Positions 9,401-18,006 of a DNA stretch of 64,000 nt are shown piece after piece (position 1 is the stretch's first letter; every line of letters starts with the position of its first letter). The stretch is from Sphingosinithalassobacter sp. CS137. Lineage in GTDB: Bacteria > Pseudomonadota > Alphaproteobacteria > Sphingomonadales > Sphingomonadaceae. The position numbers and the translations under genes were made by a program. The notes beneath the pieces were generated by a model. The model was not told the origin of the DNA, made no database searches, and saw only the letters and a program-made list of their open reading frames with translations. The stretch spans positions 682,001 through 746,000 of the forward strand of contig NZ_CP060494.1 in assembly GCF_014334115.1 (NCBI RefSeq), read 5' to 3'.

Positions 9401-9641
9401 CAACAAGGCACAGGCGGCGGCACGGGGCGCGGCGGAGCGACTGCGGCCGATCCTGACCACTTCGGTCACCACCATGGCAGGTCTCATCCCGCTGGCGATC
9501 GGCAATCCGATGTACCGGCCGCTGTGCTTCATGATCATCTTCGGCCTGTTCTCCGCGACGATCATGCAGCTGTTCGTGATCCCGGCGCTCTACCACCTGC
9601 TCACGCGCAAACAGGGCGACGGACAGGAAATGCTCGACTGA
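6405..9641 (+). CDS. RND efflux pump, inner-membrane permease
   Basis: A 1078-residue resistance-nodulation-division transporter with the usual duplicated layout: TM1 near residues 28-48, a large periplasmic domain, TM2-6, a second periplasmic domain, and TM8-12 near the end. The TM4 segment reads GLMVDVFILMMEG, so only the first of the two acidic residues of AcrB (D407/D408) is kept (D431, followed by V432). TM10 reads GIVANDGIVMVD, with Asn982-Asp983 where AcrB has Lys940. A single TM4 acid is also found in metal-type RND pumps, so transport is still plausible but the subfamily differs from AcrB. It is the last gene of the regulator-channel-adaptor-pump operon. Confidence 0.92.
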   Translation: MSESTAPAPDAQASQESEEVRGASRFQRFFFLKTTFGILLTLLLTVGGVMAYTQLVKEALPDLEIPQATITTQWPGADPETIEEQITTEIEDEITTLSGVKAVNSSSFDSYSIIMVEFEASASASDAMQRLRAAVSTAEAQLPAEADSPEVEQISVDDRPIITITMYGGAGTAALSRLGEEVQERLESIPGVNEAELGGNREEIIQILLQPERLLALGLSPTEVQDAIRTANLEQPFGEIDSEEIGAVVRLEGQFRDVDDLRSLPVRRAGGDRAGPPVRLDEVAVVQRTLEAEDSTTAYSDGGEPYRSSIEVSVRKTPGADTIETIGAIREELQAMEESPVWEEGVRYDIVQNDADQIRESLSDVFVNGLQAMAAVFVILFLVLTWREGLIAGLAIPVTFAGALIVILLLGYSLNELVIIGMVLALGLMVDVFILMMEGMHDEIYVQKKSFGQAALATIGNYAMPAFAGQLTTILAMAPLMAIGGVAGKFIRVLPVTAITCLVIAFIVALLAAVPLSRYLLGPVARHQAEEKKNRADVLTEKAAHWLNRFICDKVVDSRKHAWTWVGGAAAGFVLALLAFSQIPTVLYPKTDGERLGINIELPPATQLDHTQRVADAVGEILREKPYFDSVIKIAGRKSPFALVSPESRLQPTEGENFIGFSATFVERGERDAAGYEIAEDLREELDAYLSANVAGASLLVVPETNQPSTGDPIEITLSGPDMDQLQEMSQQVQRLLQGTEGVANIRDNLGNLSAEIALRPNREALSFYGISQQNLAAQARFALGAQTIGTYAIPGPEDDLEIRMGTNWPSRAGDPGGPRRIDELDLVRAFTPEGESIPMLSLLDPVQGEAALSVAHEGGRRALTVLASNRERPVTEIVEEIRPQLEELQSEWPSGYSFAIGGEAEETAETFGSAGIALVIALIMVFGVLVIVFDSFPQAFILLATMPLALIGSFLGFFVFGMQFSFFAMIGVISLIGIVANDGIVMVDTMNRRLAEGINKAQAAARGAAERLRPILTTSVTTMAGLIPLAIGNPMYRPLCFMIIFGLFSATIMQLFVIPALYHLLTRKQGDGQEMLD

Positions 9642-9647
9642 GCGGGC

Positions 9648-9674
9648 GAGCCGGCGGGGGCGGCGCGCCGGCTC
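9648..9674. terminator. Candidate bidirectional terminator hairpin
   Basis: A perfect inverted repeat (GAGCCGGCG, nine-base loop, CGCCGGCTC) lies in the 43-base gap between the convergent RND pump and M61 peptidase genes. There is no clear T run on either side, so efficiency is uncertain. Confidence 0.55.
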
Positions 9675-9684
9675 GGTCCCCGCG

Positions 9685-11421
9685 CTAGCCGACAGGCGTT
9701 CCGCCGTCGCAACCGGGCGCCCCGGTGCGCTCCCATTGCGGGACCAGCACGGCTTCGCCGCGCGGCAGATAGGCGATCGTGCGCGTTTCGCCGTTGCGGC
9801 GGATCTCCAGCGTGAGCACCGCCGCCTGATCGCCCTGCATCGCATCCTGCGGAAAGCGATTGAGGATCTCGTCGCCTTCGCGCAGGCCGGCTTGCGCAGC
9901 GCTGGACCCTGCGATCAGCCCGCGAACCCGTCGCGGATTCGCCAGAAGCGTCTCGGGATCGAACCCGAGCTCGAACCGCCGCAGCGGCCGCTCGATGCGC
10001 CGGAAGCACGGTCCGAACGCACCGCGAGGCAGCATGACCACCTCGCCCGCGAGCATGGCGCGAAAGCCGGCTAGGCCTTCGTCGCCGAGTTCGGCGTGGA
10101 GCAGCCGTTCCCAAAGCGCCTGGTCCATCGGCTCTCCGGCACGGCGCGCCACCAGCATCGCCCGCACGATATCATCGAGCGAGCGCGCACCGCCCGAAGC
10201 CACGCGAATCTGCGCGTCGACTTTCGCGAAATAGAGCGAGCCGCGGTCATAGGGCAGCACGCGGATCCGCGTATCGCGCCAGAAACCGCCGGGGATTTCC
10301 GCATTCGGCGTGCCGATCAGGGCGTTGGTATAGTAGCGCCCCGCAGTCGCGTTGAGATCGTCGAGGAATGCATCGGCCGAGATCAGCCCGGCGCGATAGG
10401 GCAGCAACCGCTGATAATGCACCGCCAGGCCTTCGCCGAACCAGGACGCAGCCAGCCCGCCCGGCGCGTCCATCGTCTCGCCCAGCGAGCGCACCCATGC
10501 ATGCAGCATCTCATGTGCCAGCAGGCCGCGCAGATCCGCCTCGGTCGACTCGGCGTTGAAGGTGAAGGCGAAACTGTCGGTCAGGCCGATGCCGCTTCCC
10601 GGATTGAGCCGATTGGTGCGGCCGAATACGCCGAATTGCTCGGGTCGCTCGTCGAAGAAATCGCCGTAGAAGGACTGGAGCTCGGCCGCCCAGCGCATCA
10701 GCGATTCGCCGGAAAAGGGCAGCTTTCCCTGCCAGGCGCCGAAGAAGCGTCCGTCCGAAGACCGGAACAGCCCGGGGCGGCCCGCCATGTAATAGGCGCC
10801 GTTCAACCGCTCGGGGAGATAGCGCTCGCGCGTCTCCACATCGCCGACTCCGAAGCTCGAGATGCCGACCGCGCCGCTTCCCATCGCCGCCAGATCCCAG
10901 CGCACCCGCACGCGACGCGCGACCGTATCCCGCGGCAGGAGCAGGAAGGCAGTTGCAGCACCCGAAACCGTGCCGTCCTCTGTCCGCAGCTCATATTGCG
11001 GAGCGGCAAGCGGCGGCCGCGCCGGGTCGATCGGAACGCGATACGCGACGCGGAGCGCGCCCGAGATCGCTCGCGGCGCAAGCCAGAGCCGGTCGCGGTT
11101 CGCGTCGTCCTGCGCGACGTCGCGGGTCGGTGCCTCGAAGGCGCCCTGCGCGTCTCGGAAGCGCAGGCCCTCGATCCGGTCGGCCGCGGTCTCAACGGTG
11201 TTGGCGACGATCGGCAGGCGCAGCATCGGAGCCCCCGCCGCCGCCGCGATCCCGTCGATCTCCAGCGTCACGTCGATAGCGCGGACCGCGCCATCGGCAT
11301 CGGGCGCTGCCGGCGCGAGCGTCACCGCGAACAGCGGCGGCCCGGGCTCCGCGGCCGCGCCGGCCGCTCCCCACAAGCCGAGCAACAGCGCCAACAGGAG
11401 CATTCGTCCGCTTCGCATCAT
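9685..11421 (-). CDS. M61-like glycyl-aminopeptidase family zinc protease with PDZ domain
   Basis: A 578-residue exported metallopeptidase. I place the start at the ATG at 11421, behind a GAGGGAGGCGAGG ribosome site; it opens a signal peptide (LLLALLLGLWGAAGAAA). The N-terminal ~250 residues are a beta-rich domain. The zinc site is HEMLH at residues 303-307, with the third ligand probably the Glu in SWFGEGLAVHY. The C-terminus carries a PDZ-like module (GLIAGSSAAQAGLREGDEI), as in M61 enzymes. Such proteins trim N-terminal residues from peptides. It lies at the left edge of the peptide-degradation island, 91 bases after the Lrp gene on the same strand. Confidence 0.82.
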   Translation of the reverse strand: MMRSGRMLLLALLLGLWGAAGAAAEPGPPLFAVTLAPAAPDADGAVRAIDVTLEIDGIAAAAGAPMLRLPIVANTVETAADRIEGLRFRDAQGAFEAPTRDVAQDDANRDRLWLAPRAISGALRVAYRVPIDPARPPLAAPQYELRTEDGTVSGAATAFLLLPRDTVARRVRVRWDLAAMGSGAVGISSFGVGDVETRERYLPERLNGAYYMAGRPGLFRSSDGRFFGAWQGKLPFSGESLMRWAAELQSFYGDFFDERPEQFGVFGRTNRLNPGSGIGLTDSFAFTFNAESTEADLRGLLAHEMLHAWVRSLGETMDAPGGLAASWFGEGLAVHYQRLLPYRAGLISADAFLDDLNATAGRYYTNALIGTPNAEIPGGFWRDTRIRVLPYDRGSLYFAKVDAQIRVASGGARSLDDIVRAMLVARRAGEPMDQALWERLLHAELGDEGLAGFRAMLAGEVVMLPRGAFGPCFRRIERPLRRFELGFDPETLLANPRRVRGLIAGSSAAQAGLREGDEILNRFPQDAMQGDQAAVLTLEIRRNGETRTIAYLPRGEAVLVPQWERTGAPGCDGGTPVG

Positions 11422-11512
11422 GCCCTCGCCTCCCTCGCGTCGATCCAGTGTAGCGAGGCGCGATCGGCTAACGATTGCGCAGACGCGGGCCAACGCGCCC
11501 GACATGCATCAT

Positions 11513-11986
11513 CTATGCGCGCGGAAGCGGAAGACGATGCGTGCACTTCATTTCCGAAAGCGTCGCGGTCGAGCGGATGTCCTCGACGCCGGGGAGGCGC
11601 AGCAGCGTACGGAAGGTGAAATTCTGATACCAGCCGATGTTGGGCGCGAGCACCTTGATCATCACGTCCATCTCGCCGAACAACGTATAGGCTTCAGTGA
11701 TCTCCGGAATCTCCTCGATCGCGCGGATGAACGAATCGCGCGCCTCGTCGCTGAGCCGCGACATCTTCAGCTGGGCGAAGATGTACATGCTCTCGCCGAA
11801 CTTCTCGCGGTCGAGGATCGCGACCTGTTCCTTGATATAGCCCTCGTCCTTCAGCCGCTGCATGCGGCGCCAGCAGGGCGACTGGGACAGCCCCACTCGA
11901 TCGGCGATCTCGCTCGACGATTCCGATGCGTCGATTTGCAGGCGGTCGAGGATCTTCAAATCGAGCCGGTCGAGTTCAGCGGCCAT
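11513..11986 (-). CDS. Lrp/AsnC family transcriptional regulator
   Basis: A 157-residue regulator. The N-terminal helix-turn-helix (LDLKILDRLQIDASESSSEI, then GLSQSPCWRRMQRLKDEGYI) is typical of Lrp proteins, and the C-terminal RAM domain that senses amino acids follows (SFIRAIEEIPEITEAYTLFG, then DVMIKVLAPN). It is divergent from the ornithine-cyclodeaminase-like gene with 126 bases between them, the classic arrangement for a regulator controlling an amino-acid catabolic operon. I infer that it senses an amino acid released by the island's peptidases and controls this region. Confidence 0.9.
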   Translation of the reverse strand: MAAELDRLDLKILDRLQIDASESSSEIADRVGLSQSPCWRRMQRLKDEGYIKEQVAILDREKFGESMYIFAQLKMSRLSDEARDSFIRAIEEIPEITEAYTLFGEMDVMIKVLAPNIGWYQNFTFRTLLRLPGVEDIRSTATLSEMKCTHRLPLPRA

Positions 11987-12112
11987 TTCTATGCTCCCGG
12001 TAACGTCTTTTCGTATAGCTGATGCACAATCCTAAGCCCCCTATCGGAAATCGACAACCATCTGCCCCTGCCCTGCGCCTAGAATGGAGGCGGAAGGGCA
12101 AAAGGAACGGCC

Positions 12113-13078
12113 GTGCGGCGCGACGAGTTGACGATTTTCGATGGTGCGGCGGTCCGGAACAACCTGGATTATCGCAGCTGCATCGCCGTAGTCCGGATCG
12201 CGATGCAGGCGCTGTCCGCCGGAACGACACGCCAGTTGCTCCGCACGATGATCCACATGGGCGAAGGCCGCACCTTCGCACAGATGCCCGGCGCGCTGGG
12301 CGACGCCGACATGTTCGGCGCCAAGATAATCAGCGTGTTCGCCGACCCCGATCATGCCGGCACGCGCCGTCATCGGGGGCTCGTCCTGCTGTTCGAGCCG
12401 GAGGAGGGCCGCCCGGTTTGCATCGCCGACGCCGAACAGATCACGCACATCCGCACCGCCGCGGCCACTGCGGTCGCCACTGATGCGCTCGCCAAGGCCG
12501 ACGCCGCGACGCTGCTGCTGATCGGGACCGGCGGCCAGGCGCGCACCCATCTTCATGCGCTGCCGCTGGTCCGCACCTTCGACCGCATCCTGATCTGGGG
12601 ACGCGACCCGGCGAAGGCGCGGGCGCTCGCCGAAGAGGCGCGCGCATCGCTGGGTCTGCCCGCCGAAGCGGCGGTCGACCTTCCCGCGGCCGCGGGGCAG
12701 GCCGACGTGATCTGCACGCTCACCGGAGCGCGCGAGCCGGTGCTGCTGGGCGAGTGGGTGCGGCCGGGCACCCACGTCAATCTGGTCGGATCGAGCGGGC
12801 CGGGCCCGGTCGAGGTCGACACCGCGCTGGTGGCGCGCGCACGCTATATCGCCGACAGCCGCGCCTCCGCGCTGGACGCAGCCGCTGAGTTCCTCGTCGC
12901 GCGGGAAGAAGGCGCAGTGACCGACGCACACATCGTCGGCGAAATCGGCGAAGTTCTGCTCGGCCGGATCGAGGGACGGCGCAGCGCGGAGGAAATCACG
13001 CTCTACAAGTCGCTCGGCCATGCCGTACAGGATCTCGCCGCGGCCGCGCACCTCTATCAGAATTGCGAAGCGATATGA
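12113..13078 (+). CDS. Ornithine cyclodeaminase / mu-crystallin family enzyme
   Basis: A 321-residue NAD(P)-dependent enzyme. The start is GTG, behind an AAAGGA ribosome site 4 bases upstream. The central Rossmann motif is LLLIGTGGQARTHLHALPLV, followed by an IWGRDPAKARALAEE strand-helix. The N-terminal half holds the family's substrate region (RTMIHMGEG, GAKIISVF). Family members include ornithine cyclodeaminase, alanine dehydrogenase and delta1-pyrroline-2-carboxylate (ketimine) reductase, and sequence alone does not decide between them. The stop overlaps the start of the next gene, an exported amidohydrolase. A ketimine reductase would fit catabolism of proline-like or D-amino acids released from peptides. 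Confidence 0.85.
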   Translation: MRRDELTIFDGAAVRNNLDYRSCIAVVRIAMQALSAGTTRQLLRTMIHMGEGRTFAQMPGALGDADMFGAKIISVFADPDHAGTRRHRGLVLLFEPEEGRPVCIADAEQITHIRTAAATAVATDALAKADAATLLLIGTGGQARTHLHALPLVRTFDRILIWGRDPAKARALAEEARASLGLPAEAAVDLPAAAGQADVICTLTGAREPVLLGEWVRPGTHVNLVGSSGPGPVEVDTALVARARYIADSRASALDAAAEFLVAREEGAVTDAHIVGEIGEVLLGRIEGRRSAEEITLYKSLGHAVQDLAAAAHLYQNCEAI

Positions 13079-15153
13079 TGCGACCGGGATGGCGCCCCGC
13101 CCTCGCCCTGCTCGCGCTGTCCGCCGCCGCGCCGGCGCTGGCGCAGACCGAGCGGATGGTGGTGATCGCCAATGGCGAGCAGGTCGGCTTCCTCGAAGCC
13201 GAACGGACCGGCGAGACCGTGGCCGTTCACTACGACGTGAAGAACAACGGGCGCGGCCCCACCACCGACGAGACGATCCGGCTCGGTCCGGAGGGGCTGC
13301 CGGTGGCGTGGACGATCAGCGGGACCGCAACGTTCGGCAGCGAAGTCGACGAACGCTTCGTCGCCGGCGGCGGAGTGGCGCGCTGGACCGATTCCACCGG
13401 AAGCCAGGAAGCGCCCGATGGCGGCGGTCGCCTCTACATCGCGCAGAACGCCAGTCCCTGGGCTTTGGGGCTCTATGCGCGCGCGTTACTGGCCGACGCA
13501 GATCGGCGGATCGAGGCACTGCCGGGCGGCGCGCTCGCGCTGGAACCGATGGATCCGGTGCATCTACCCGGCGGCGGCAGCTACTCCGCCTATCTGATCA
13601 CCGGCGTCGATCTGTCGCCCGAGATGGTGCTGCTCGACGCCGACGGCGCGCTCTTCGCCACGCTCTCGCCGCGCGGCGTAACAGTGCGCGAGGGACATGC
13701 CGAGGCGGCACCCGAGCTGCAGCGGATCGCGACGGAGCGGACGAGCGCGCGCTTCGAAGCCATTCAGCGCGAAGTCGAGCATCGCTTCGACGCACCGGTG
13801 CGGCTGCGCGACGTGCGGGTGTTCGATCCCGCGTCCGGCATGCTCGGCGAGCCCGTGTCGGTGCTGGTGTTCCGCGATCGGATCGCCGCGGTCGAACCGC
13901 TCGACAGTCCGACCACCCCGGGCGAAGTCGTGATCGACGGCGCGGGCGGGATCGTGGTGCCCGGGCTGCACGACATGCACGCCCATGTCTCGCTGCAATC
14001 GGCGCTGCTCTACATCGCCTCGGGCGTCACGTCGGTGCGCGACATGGGCAACGACAATGGCTTCCTGCTCGACCTCACGCGGCGGATCGACGCGGGCGAG
14101 ATCGTCGGCCCGCGGATCGTCCGCAACGGCTTCCTCGAAGGGCGCAGCGACTACAGCTCGCGCAACGGCATCATCGTCGACAGCGAGGCGGCGGCGGTGG
14201 AGGCGGTGCGCTGGTACGCCGCGCGCGGCTATTGGCAGATCAAGATCTACAACAGCATGAATCCCGTGTGGGTGCCGGCGATCGTCCGCGAGGCGCGCAG
14301 GCTCGGCATGGGCGTGACCGGGCACATCCCCGCCTTCACCAACGCCGACAGCATGATCTCCGCCGGCTATGACGAAGTGACTCACGTCAACCAGCTGATG
14401 CTCGGCTGGGTGCTGCGGCCCGACGAAGACACGCGCACGCCGTTGCGCCTCACCGCGATGCGCCGCACCGCCGGGCTAGATTTTGAGGCGCCAGAGGTTC
14501 GCCGCACGATCGATGCGATGGCCGAGCGCGACATCGCGCTCGATCCGACCGCAGTGACGCTGGAGCTGCTCATGCTCAGCCGCGACGGAGCGGTCAGTCC
14601 GGCCGTCGCCAGCTATATCGACCATTTGCCGATCGGCCTCCAGCGCCGCCGCCGCCAGGGCATCGCGCCGATCGAGAGCGCGGCTGACGACGCGGCCTAT
14701 CGCGGCGCCTTCGAATCGATCAAGGCGCTGCTGCAAAAGCTCCACGCGCGCGGCGTGACGCTATTGCCCGGTACCGACGACGCGACCGGACTGTCGCTGC
14801 ACCGCGAACTGCAACTCTATGGCGAGGCCGGCATTCCGCCCGCGGACGTACTGCGCATCGCCACGCTCGGCGCCGAACGCTATCTCGGCCGCGACCAGCG
14901 CCTGGGAAGCGTCGAGGGCGGCAAGCTGGCCGACTTTCTGCTGATCGACGGCAATCCGCTCGAAGACCTGCGGGCGCTGCACCGGATCCGCATGGTCGCG
15001 AAGGACGGCGCCTTCTACTTCCCCTCGGAAATCTGGGAGCGAGTGGGCGTCGCCCCCTTCGCAGCGCCTCCCGAGGTGACGCTGCCGCCCGCGCCTCGTC
15101 CCGCCGATGACGAGCCTGCCGCGCCGCACGATCACGACGGAATTCACCGATAA
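13075..15153 (+). CDS. Exported amidohydrolase (prolidase/imidazolonepropionase-like)
   Basis: A ~692-residue metal-dependent hydrolase. The start is the ATG at 13075 (or the adjacent one at 13078), overlapping the stop of the previous gene, and opens a signal peptide ending SAAAPALAQ. An N-terminal ~230-residue beta-rich region is unusual for the family. The amidohydrolase barrel then begins (VRLRDVRVFDPASGML) with the metal motif GLHDMHAHVSL, later histidines in MGVTGHIPAFTN and DEVTHVNQ, and TLLPGTDDATG. The end is KLADFLLIDGNPLEDLRAL. Exported relatives include Xaa-Pro and Xaa-Arg dipeptidases, so dipeptide hydrolysis is a reasonable guess. Its C-terminus has a His/Asp-rich tail. Confidence 0.82.
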   Translation: MMRPGWRPALALLALSAAAPALAQTERMVVIANGEQVGFLEAERTGETVAVHYDVKNNGRGPTTDETIRLGPEGLPVAWTISGTATFGSEVDERFVAGGGVARWTDSTGSQEAPDGGGRLYIAQNASPWALGLYARALLADADRRIEALPGGALALEPMDPVHLPGGGSYSAYLITGVDLSPEMVLLDADGALFATLSPRGVTVREGHAEAAPELQRIATERTSARFEAIQREVEHRFDAPVRLRDVRVFDPASGMLGEPVSVLVFRDRIAAVEPLDSPTTPGEVVIDGAGGIVVPGLHDMHAHVSLQSALLYIASGVTSVRDMGNDNGFLLDLTRRIDAGEIVGPRIVRNGFLEGRSDYSSRNGIIVDSEAAAVEAVRWYAARGYWQIKIYNSMNPVWVPAIVREARRLGMGVTGHIPAFTNADSMISAGYDEVTHVNQLMLGWVLRPDEDTRTPLRLTAMRRTAGLDFEAPEVRRTIDAMAERDIALDPTAVTLELLMLSRDGAVSPAVASYIDHLPIGLQRRRRQGIAPIESAADDAAYRGAFESIKALLQKLHARGVTLLPGTDDATGLSLHRELQLYGEAGIPPADVLRIATLGAERYLGRDQRLGSVEGGKLADFLLIDGNPLEDLRALHRIRMVAKDGAFYFPSEIWERVGVAPFAAPPEVTLPPAPRPADDEPAAPHDHDGIHR

Positions 15154-15175
15154 CCCCTGGGTCGCACCACGGGAT

Positions 15176-15203
15176 GGCCGGCGCCGCACCAGCGGCGCCG
15201 GCC
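15176..15203 (+). terminator. Rho-independent terminator
   Basis: A perfect 12-bp GC-rich stem (GGCCGGCGCCGC / GCGGCGCCGGCC) with an ACCA loop, followed on the plus strand by TCTTTCTTTC. It lies 22 bases after the amidohydrolase stop and just before the end of the convergent permease gene. Confidence 0.85.
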
Positions 15204-15211
15204 TCTTTCTT

Positions 15212-16519
15212 TCACCGCCTGCGGAAGAAGTAATAGAGGGCGCCCAACAGGCCCCAGCCGATCAGCAGCGCATAGGGCCGCCAGTCTGCCTCGATCCCGA
15301 CGAACACCAGCCCGGCCGCACAAAGCGCCCCGGTATAGGCGAGGACGAGCATCTTGCGCCGCGAGAAACGGAAACCGGCATTCTCGTAGAGATCCGGATG
15401 CTTCCGCACGACCTGCGCGGCGGCAAGACAGATGCTGCCGTATTTCACCAGGTTGGGGATGTTCACGGCGAGAAACAGAAAAGTCAGCTCCATCGGCAGG
15501 AACAGCCCGACGCAGCCGATCGCGAAGACGGCAAGCAGCGCGATGTGCGGCACTTTCCAGCGCGGATGCACGCGGGCGAGCGCGCCGGGCATCAGCCCGG
15601 CCTCGGCCATCGCGAAGAGGCTGCGGCTGAATAGGGTGAAGATCGCATTGATGCTGGTGCCGATCGCGGCCACCGCCGCCCAGACGATCAGCGGCGCGCC
15701 GAGCAGATCCATGAACCGCTGCGCCGCATCGAGGATCGGCGCCTCGCTCGTCGCCAGCGCCTCGGGACCGAGCACGCCCAGCGTGACGATTCCCACCGCA
15801 AGGTACAGCGCCGTAGCCGAGCCGATCGCGATCGCGATTCCCAGCGGGATCGTGCGCCGGCTGTCGGCGACTTCGGCGCCCGCCTCGGTTGCCGCCTCGA
15901 TGCCGAAGAACAGGCCCATCAGCAACGGCGCGGCGGCGAGCACGCCCGAAACGCCCTCGGGCGCGAGCGGCGTGAACGCAGCCGGATCGAACGCAGTCGC
16001 GCCGCCCCACAGGACATAGACGAGGAACAGCAGCAGCAGAAACGCCATCAGCCACGTCTGGAGGCGCGCCGCGGTCCGCACTCCGAACAGGTTGGCGAGC
16101 AGCGCCAGCAGCAGCAGCGCGAACATCGCCGGGCGTGTGGGCAGCGGCACGACCGTCGACAGATAGCGCACCAGCACCAGCGCGAGCACGACCAGCGCGC
16201 CCATGTTCGCGATGATCCGCATCCAGGCGATGAAGAAGCCGAGCGCGGGATGCAGGAACCGCGACGGCCATACGAACGACGCGCCCGAAACCGGCACCGC
16301 CGAGCCGAGGAAGGCATAGCTGATCGCGATCAGATACATCGGAAAGGCCGCGATCAGCACCGAAACCAGCATCGCCGGGCCCGCGAGCGCGGTCGCGGGC
16401 GCGATCGCCGAGAAGATCGAAACGCCGACCGCGGTGCCGAGCCCCAGCGACACGACCCCCCACAGATCAATGCCCCGAACCAGCCGCGAATCGCCTTCGG
16501 GCACGCTGGGCTCAGTCAT
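15212..16519 (-). CDS. APC family amino acid permease
   Basis: A 435-residue inner-membrane transporter with about 12 hydrophobic segments. TM1 has the family's unwound glycine motif (GLGTAVGVSIFSAIAPATAL), and TM6 has LLMGLFFGIEAATEAGAEV, a substrate-site segment with EAATEAGAE in place of the usual F-E/S-x-F pattern. It imports or exchanges amino acids. Its start overlaps the end of the S10 peptidase gene by eight bases, so the two are co-translated. This suggests uptake of the amino acids that the peptidase releases. Substrate unknown. Confidence 0.87.
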   Translation of the reverse strand: MTEPSVPEGDSRLVRGIDLWGVVSLGLGTAVGVSIFSAIAPATALAGPAMLVSVLIAAFPMYLIAISYAFLGSAVPVSGASFVWPSRFLHPALGFFIAWMRIIANMGALVVLALVLVRYLSTVVPLPTRPAMFALLLLALLANLFGVRTAARLQTWLMAFLLLLFLVYVLWGGATAFDPAAFTPLAPEGVSGVLAAAPLLMGLFFGIEAATEAGAEVADSRRTIPLGIAIAIGSATALYLAVGIVTLGVLGPEALATSEAPILDAAQRFMDLLGAPLIVWAAVAAIGTSINAIFTLFSRSLFAMAEAGLMPGALARVHPRWKVPHIALLAVFAIGCVGLFLPMELTFLFLAVNIPNLVKYGSICLAAAQVVRKHPDLYENAGFRFSRRKMLVLAYTGALCAAGLVFVGIEADWRPYALLIGWGLLGALYYFFRRR

Positions 16520-17990
16520 GCGGTGCAGCAGCAGTCAGGAACGAACGCAGGTCGCCGACCAGCTTGCGCCAGCTCGCGTCGTCCGAATAGGCGACGTGGC
16601 CCGCGGGATAGCGTTCGAGCCGGTACCGGTCGGGCGCGATGCTCGACTGGGCGATCAGATAGTCCGCCGCGCCGATCGTCGTCGTCAGATCGAAGATGCC
16701 GGTGCCGACGAACAGCCGCAGAGCCGGCTCGCGCGCCATCGCGCGTTCGACGCTCTCCATGAACGGCCAGTCGGCAAAAGGCGTGTCGCCGCCGCCATAG
16801 GCCCAACTGCCTTCGGGAATGGCGATCACATAGGCATCGGCATCGGCTAGCCCCAGATCGCGGGCTAGATAGGCGCGCATCGCCCCTTCGTAGAGCGCGG
16901 AAACCGCCGAGAAGGCGTCGGGGCCGACCACGGCGCCGGCATCGGCGGGGCGCGGCGCCACATAGCGCGCGTCGTAGCGGCCGACGACGAGACCTTCGTC
17001 GCGCAGCAGCTCGACGCGGAACCGCTCCTTGCTGATCCGCAGATCATTGGCGAGATAATAGTCCGCCGAAATGCCGCTCAGTTGCTCGAGCCGTTCCGCC
17101 ATGCGGCGCTTATCGTCGGCGGCGATCGCGCTCCCCTGGAACAGCGCGCGCAGATAGTCGGTACCGGCGAACCGGGCGGCCGTGCGGCTGATCGCACCGG
17201 GCTCGCACGGCTGCACGGCCTTGCCGTGATAGCAGGCGATCGCCGCCAGGCTGGGCAGCGAGACGGCATAGCTCAGGATGTTGTCGGGCCGCTGCGAGGT
17301 TTCGATCATGTTCAGCGCCTGACCGAGCAGCACCACGCCTTCCACTCGCAATTCGGGTCGGCGCTCCGCCAGCGCATCGAGCATCGCGACGGCACGGATC
17401 GTGCCATAGCTTTCACCGAGCAGGAAGACCGGTGCCGTGGCGCGGCCATGCGCATCGAGCCACTGCGCGACCAGCTGGGCCGCGGCGTCGGCATCGCCCG
17501 ATACCGAATTGTAGAAGCTGCTGTCCGCATCCGGCGCCCGCTCGGAAAAGCCGGTGCCGGGCGGGTCGATGAACACCAGATCGGCGAGGTCGAGCAGCGT
17601 CTGCGGATCGTTTTCGATCGCCGCGGCATCGGGCAGCGGCGCCCGCGGATCCTGCGGCACCCGGGCACGAACCGGACCCAGCGCGCCCATATGCAGATAG
17701 GAGGCCGACGCACCGGGGCCGCCGTTGAAGATGAACAGCACCGGCCGCTCGGAAGGCGCGTCGGCGAGGCTGTAGGAAAGATAGCCGGCGGTCGCGTCGC
17801 GAACGCCCGGCGCGCTTTCGATCGCCACCAGCCCCATCTCGGTCGTCGCCGTCACCGGCCCCTGCCCGGTCGCGACCGACCGATCGGATCGGACGAGCGG
17901 CTGGGTCTGCGCGGCAGCGGGGGCGGCGGCAAGCGCAATCGCCAACAGCGGGAGCCAGAAGCCCGGTTTCGCGCGTCCGCCGCCGTTCAT
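16512..17990 (-). CDS. S10 family serine carboxypeptidase, exported (copy 1)
   Basis: A 492-residue carboxypeptidase that removes C-terminal residues from peptides. A signal peptide (LPLLAIALAAAPAAAQ) implies periplasmic export. The oxyanion motif is FIFNGGPGAS; the nucleophile is Ser194 in GESYG; the probable Asp and His of the triad are Asp434 (GTGIFDLTT) and His465 (PAGHVAYSD). It belongs to an operon of class I aminotransferase, this peptidase and the APC permease, with a 16-base gap upstream and an 8-base overlap downstream. It is one of three S10 enzymes within 11 kb, which is unusual. Confidence 0.9.
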   Translation of the reverse strand: MNGGGRAKPGFWLPLLAIALAAAPAAAQTQPLVRSDRSVATGQGPVTATTEMGLVAIESAPGVRDATAGYLSYSLADAPSERPVLFIFNGGPGASASYLHMGALGPVRARVPQDPRAPLPDAAAIENDPQTLLDLADLVFIDPPGTGFSERAPDADSSFYNSVSGDADAAAQLVAQWLDAHGRATAPVFLLGESYGTIRAVAMLDALAERRPELRVEGVVLLGQALNMIETSQRPDNILSYAVSLPSLAAIACYHGKAVQPCEPGAISRTAARFAGTDYLRALFQGSAIAADDKRRMAERLEQLSGISADYYLANDLRISKERFRVELLRDEGLVVGRYDARYVAPRPADAGAVVGPDAFSAVSALYEGAMRAYLARDLGLADADAYVIAIPEGSWAYGGGDTPFADWPFMESVERAMAREPALRLFVGTGIFDLTTTIGAADYLIAQSSIAPDRYRLERYPAGHVAYSDDASWRKLVGDLRSFLTAAAPHD

Positions 17991-18006
17991 CGCATCCCTT
18001 CCCTCT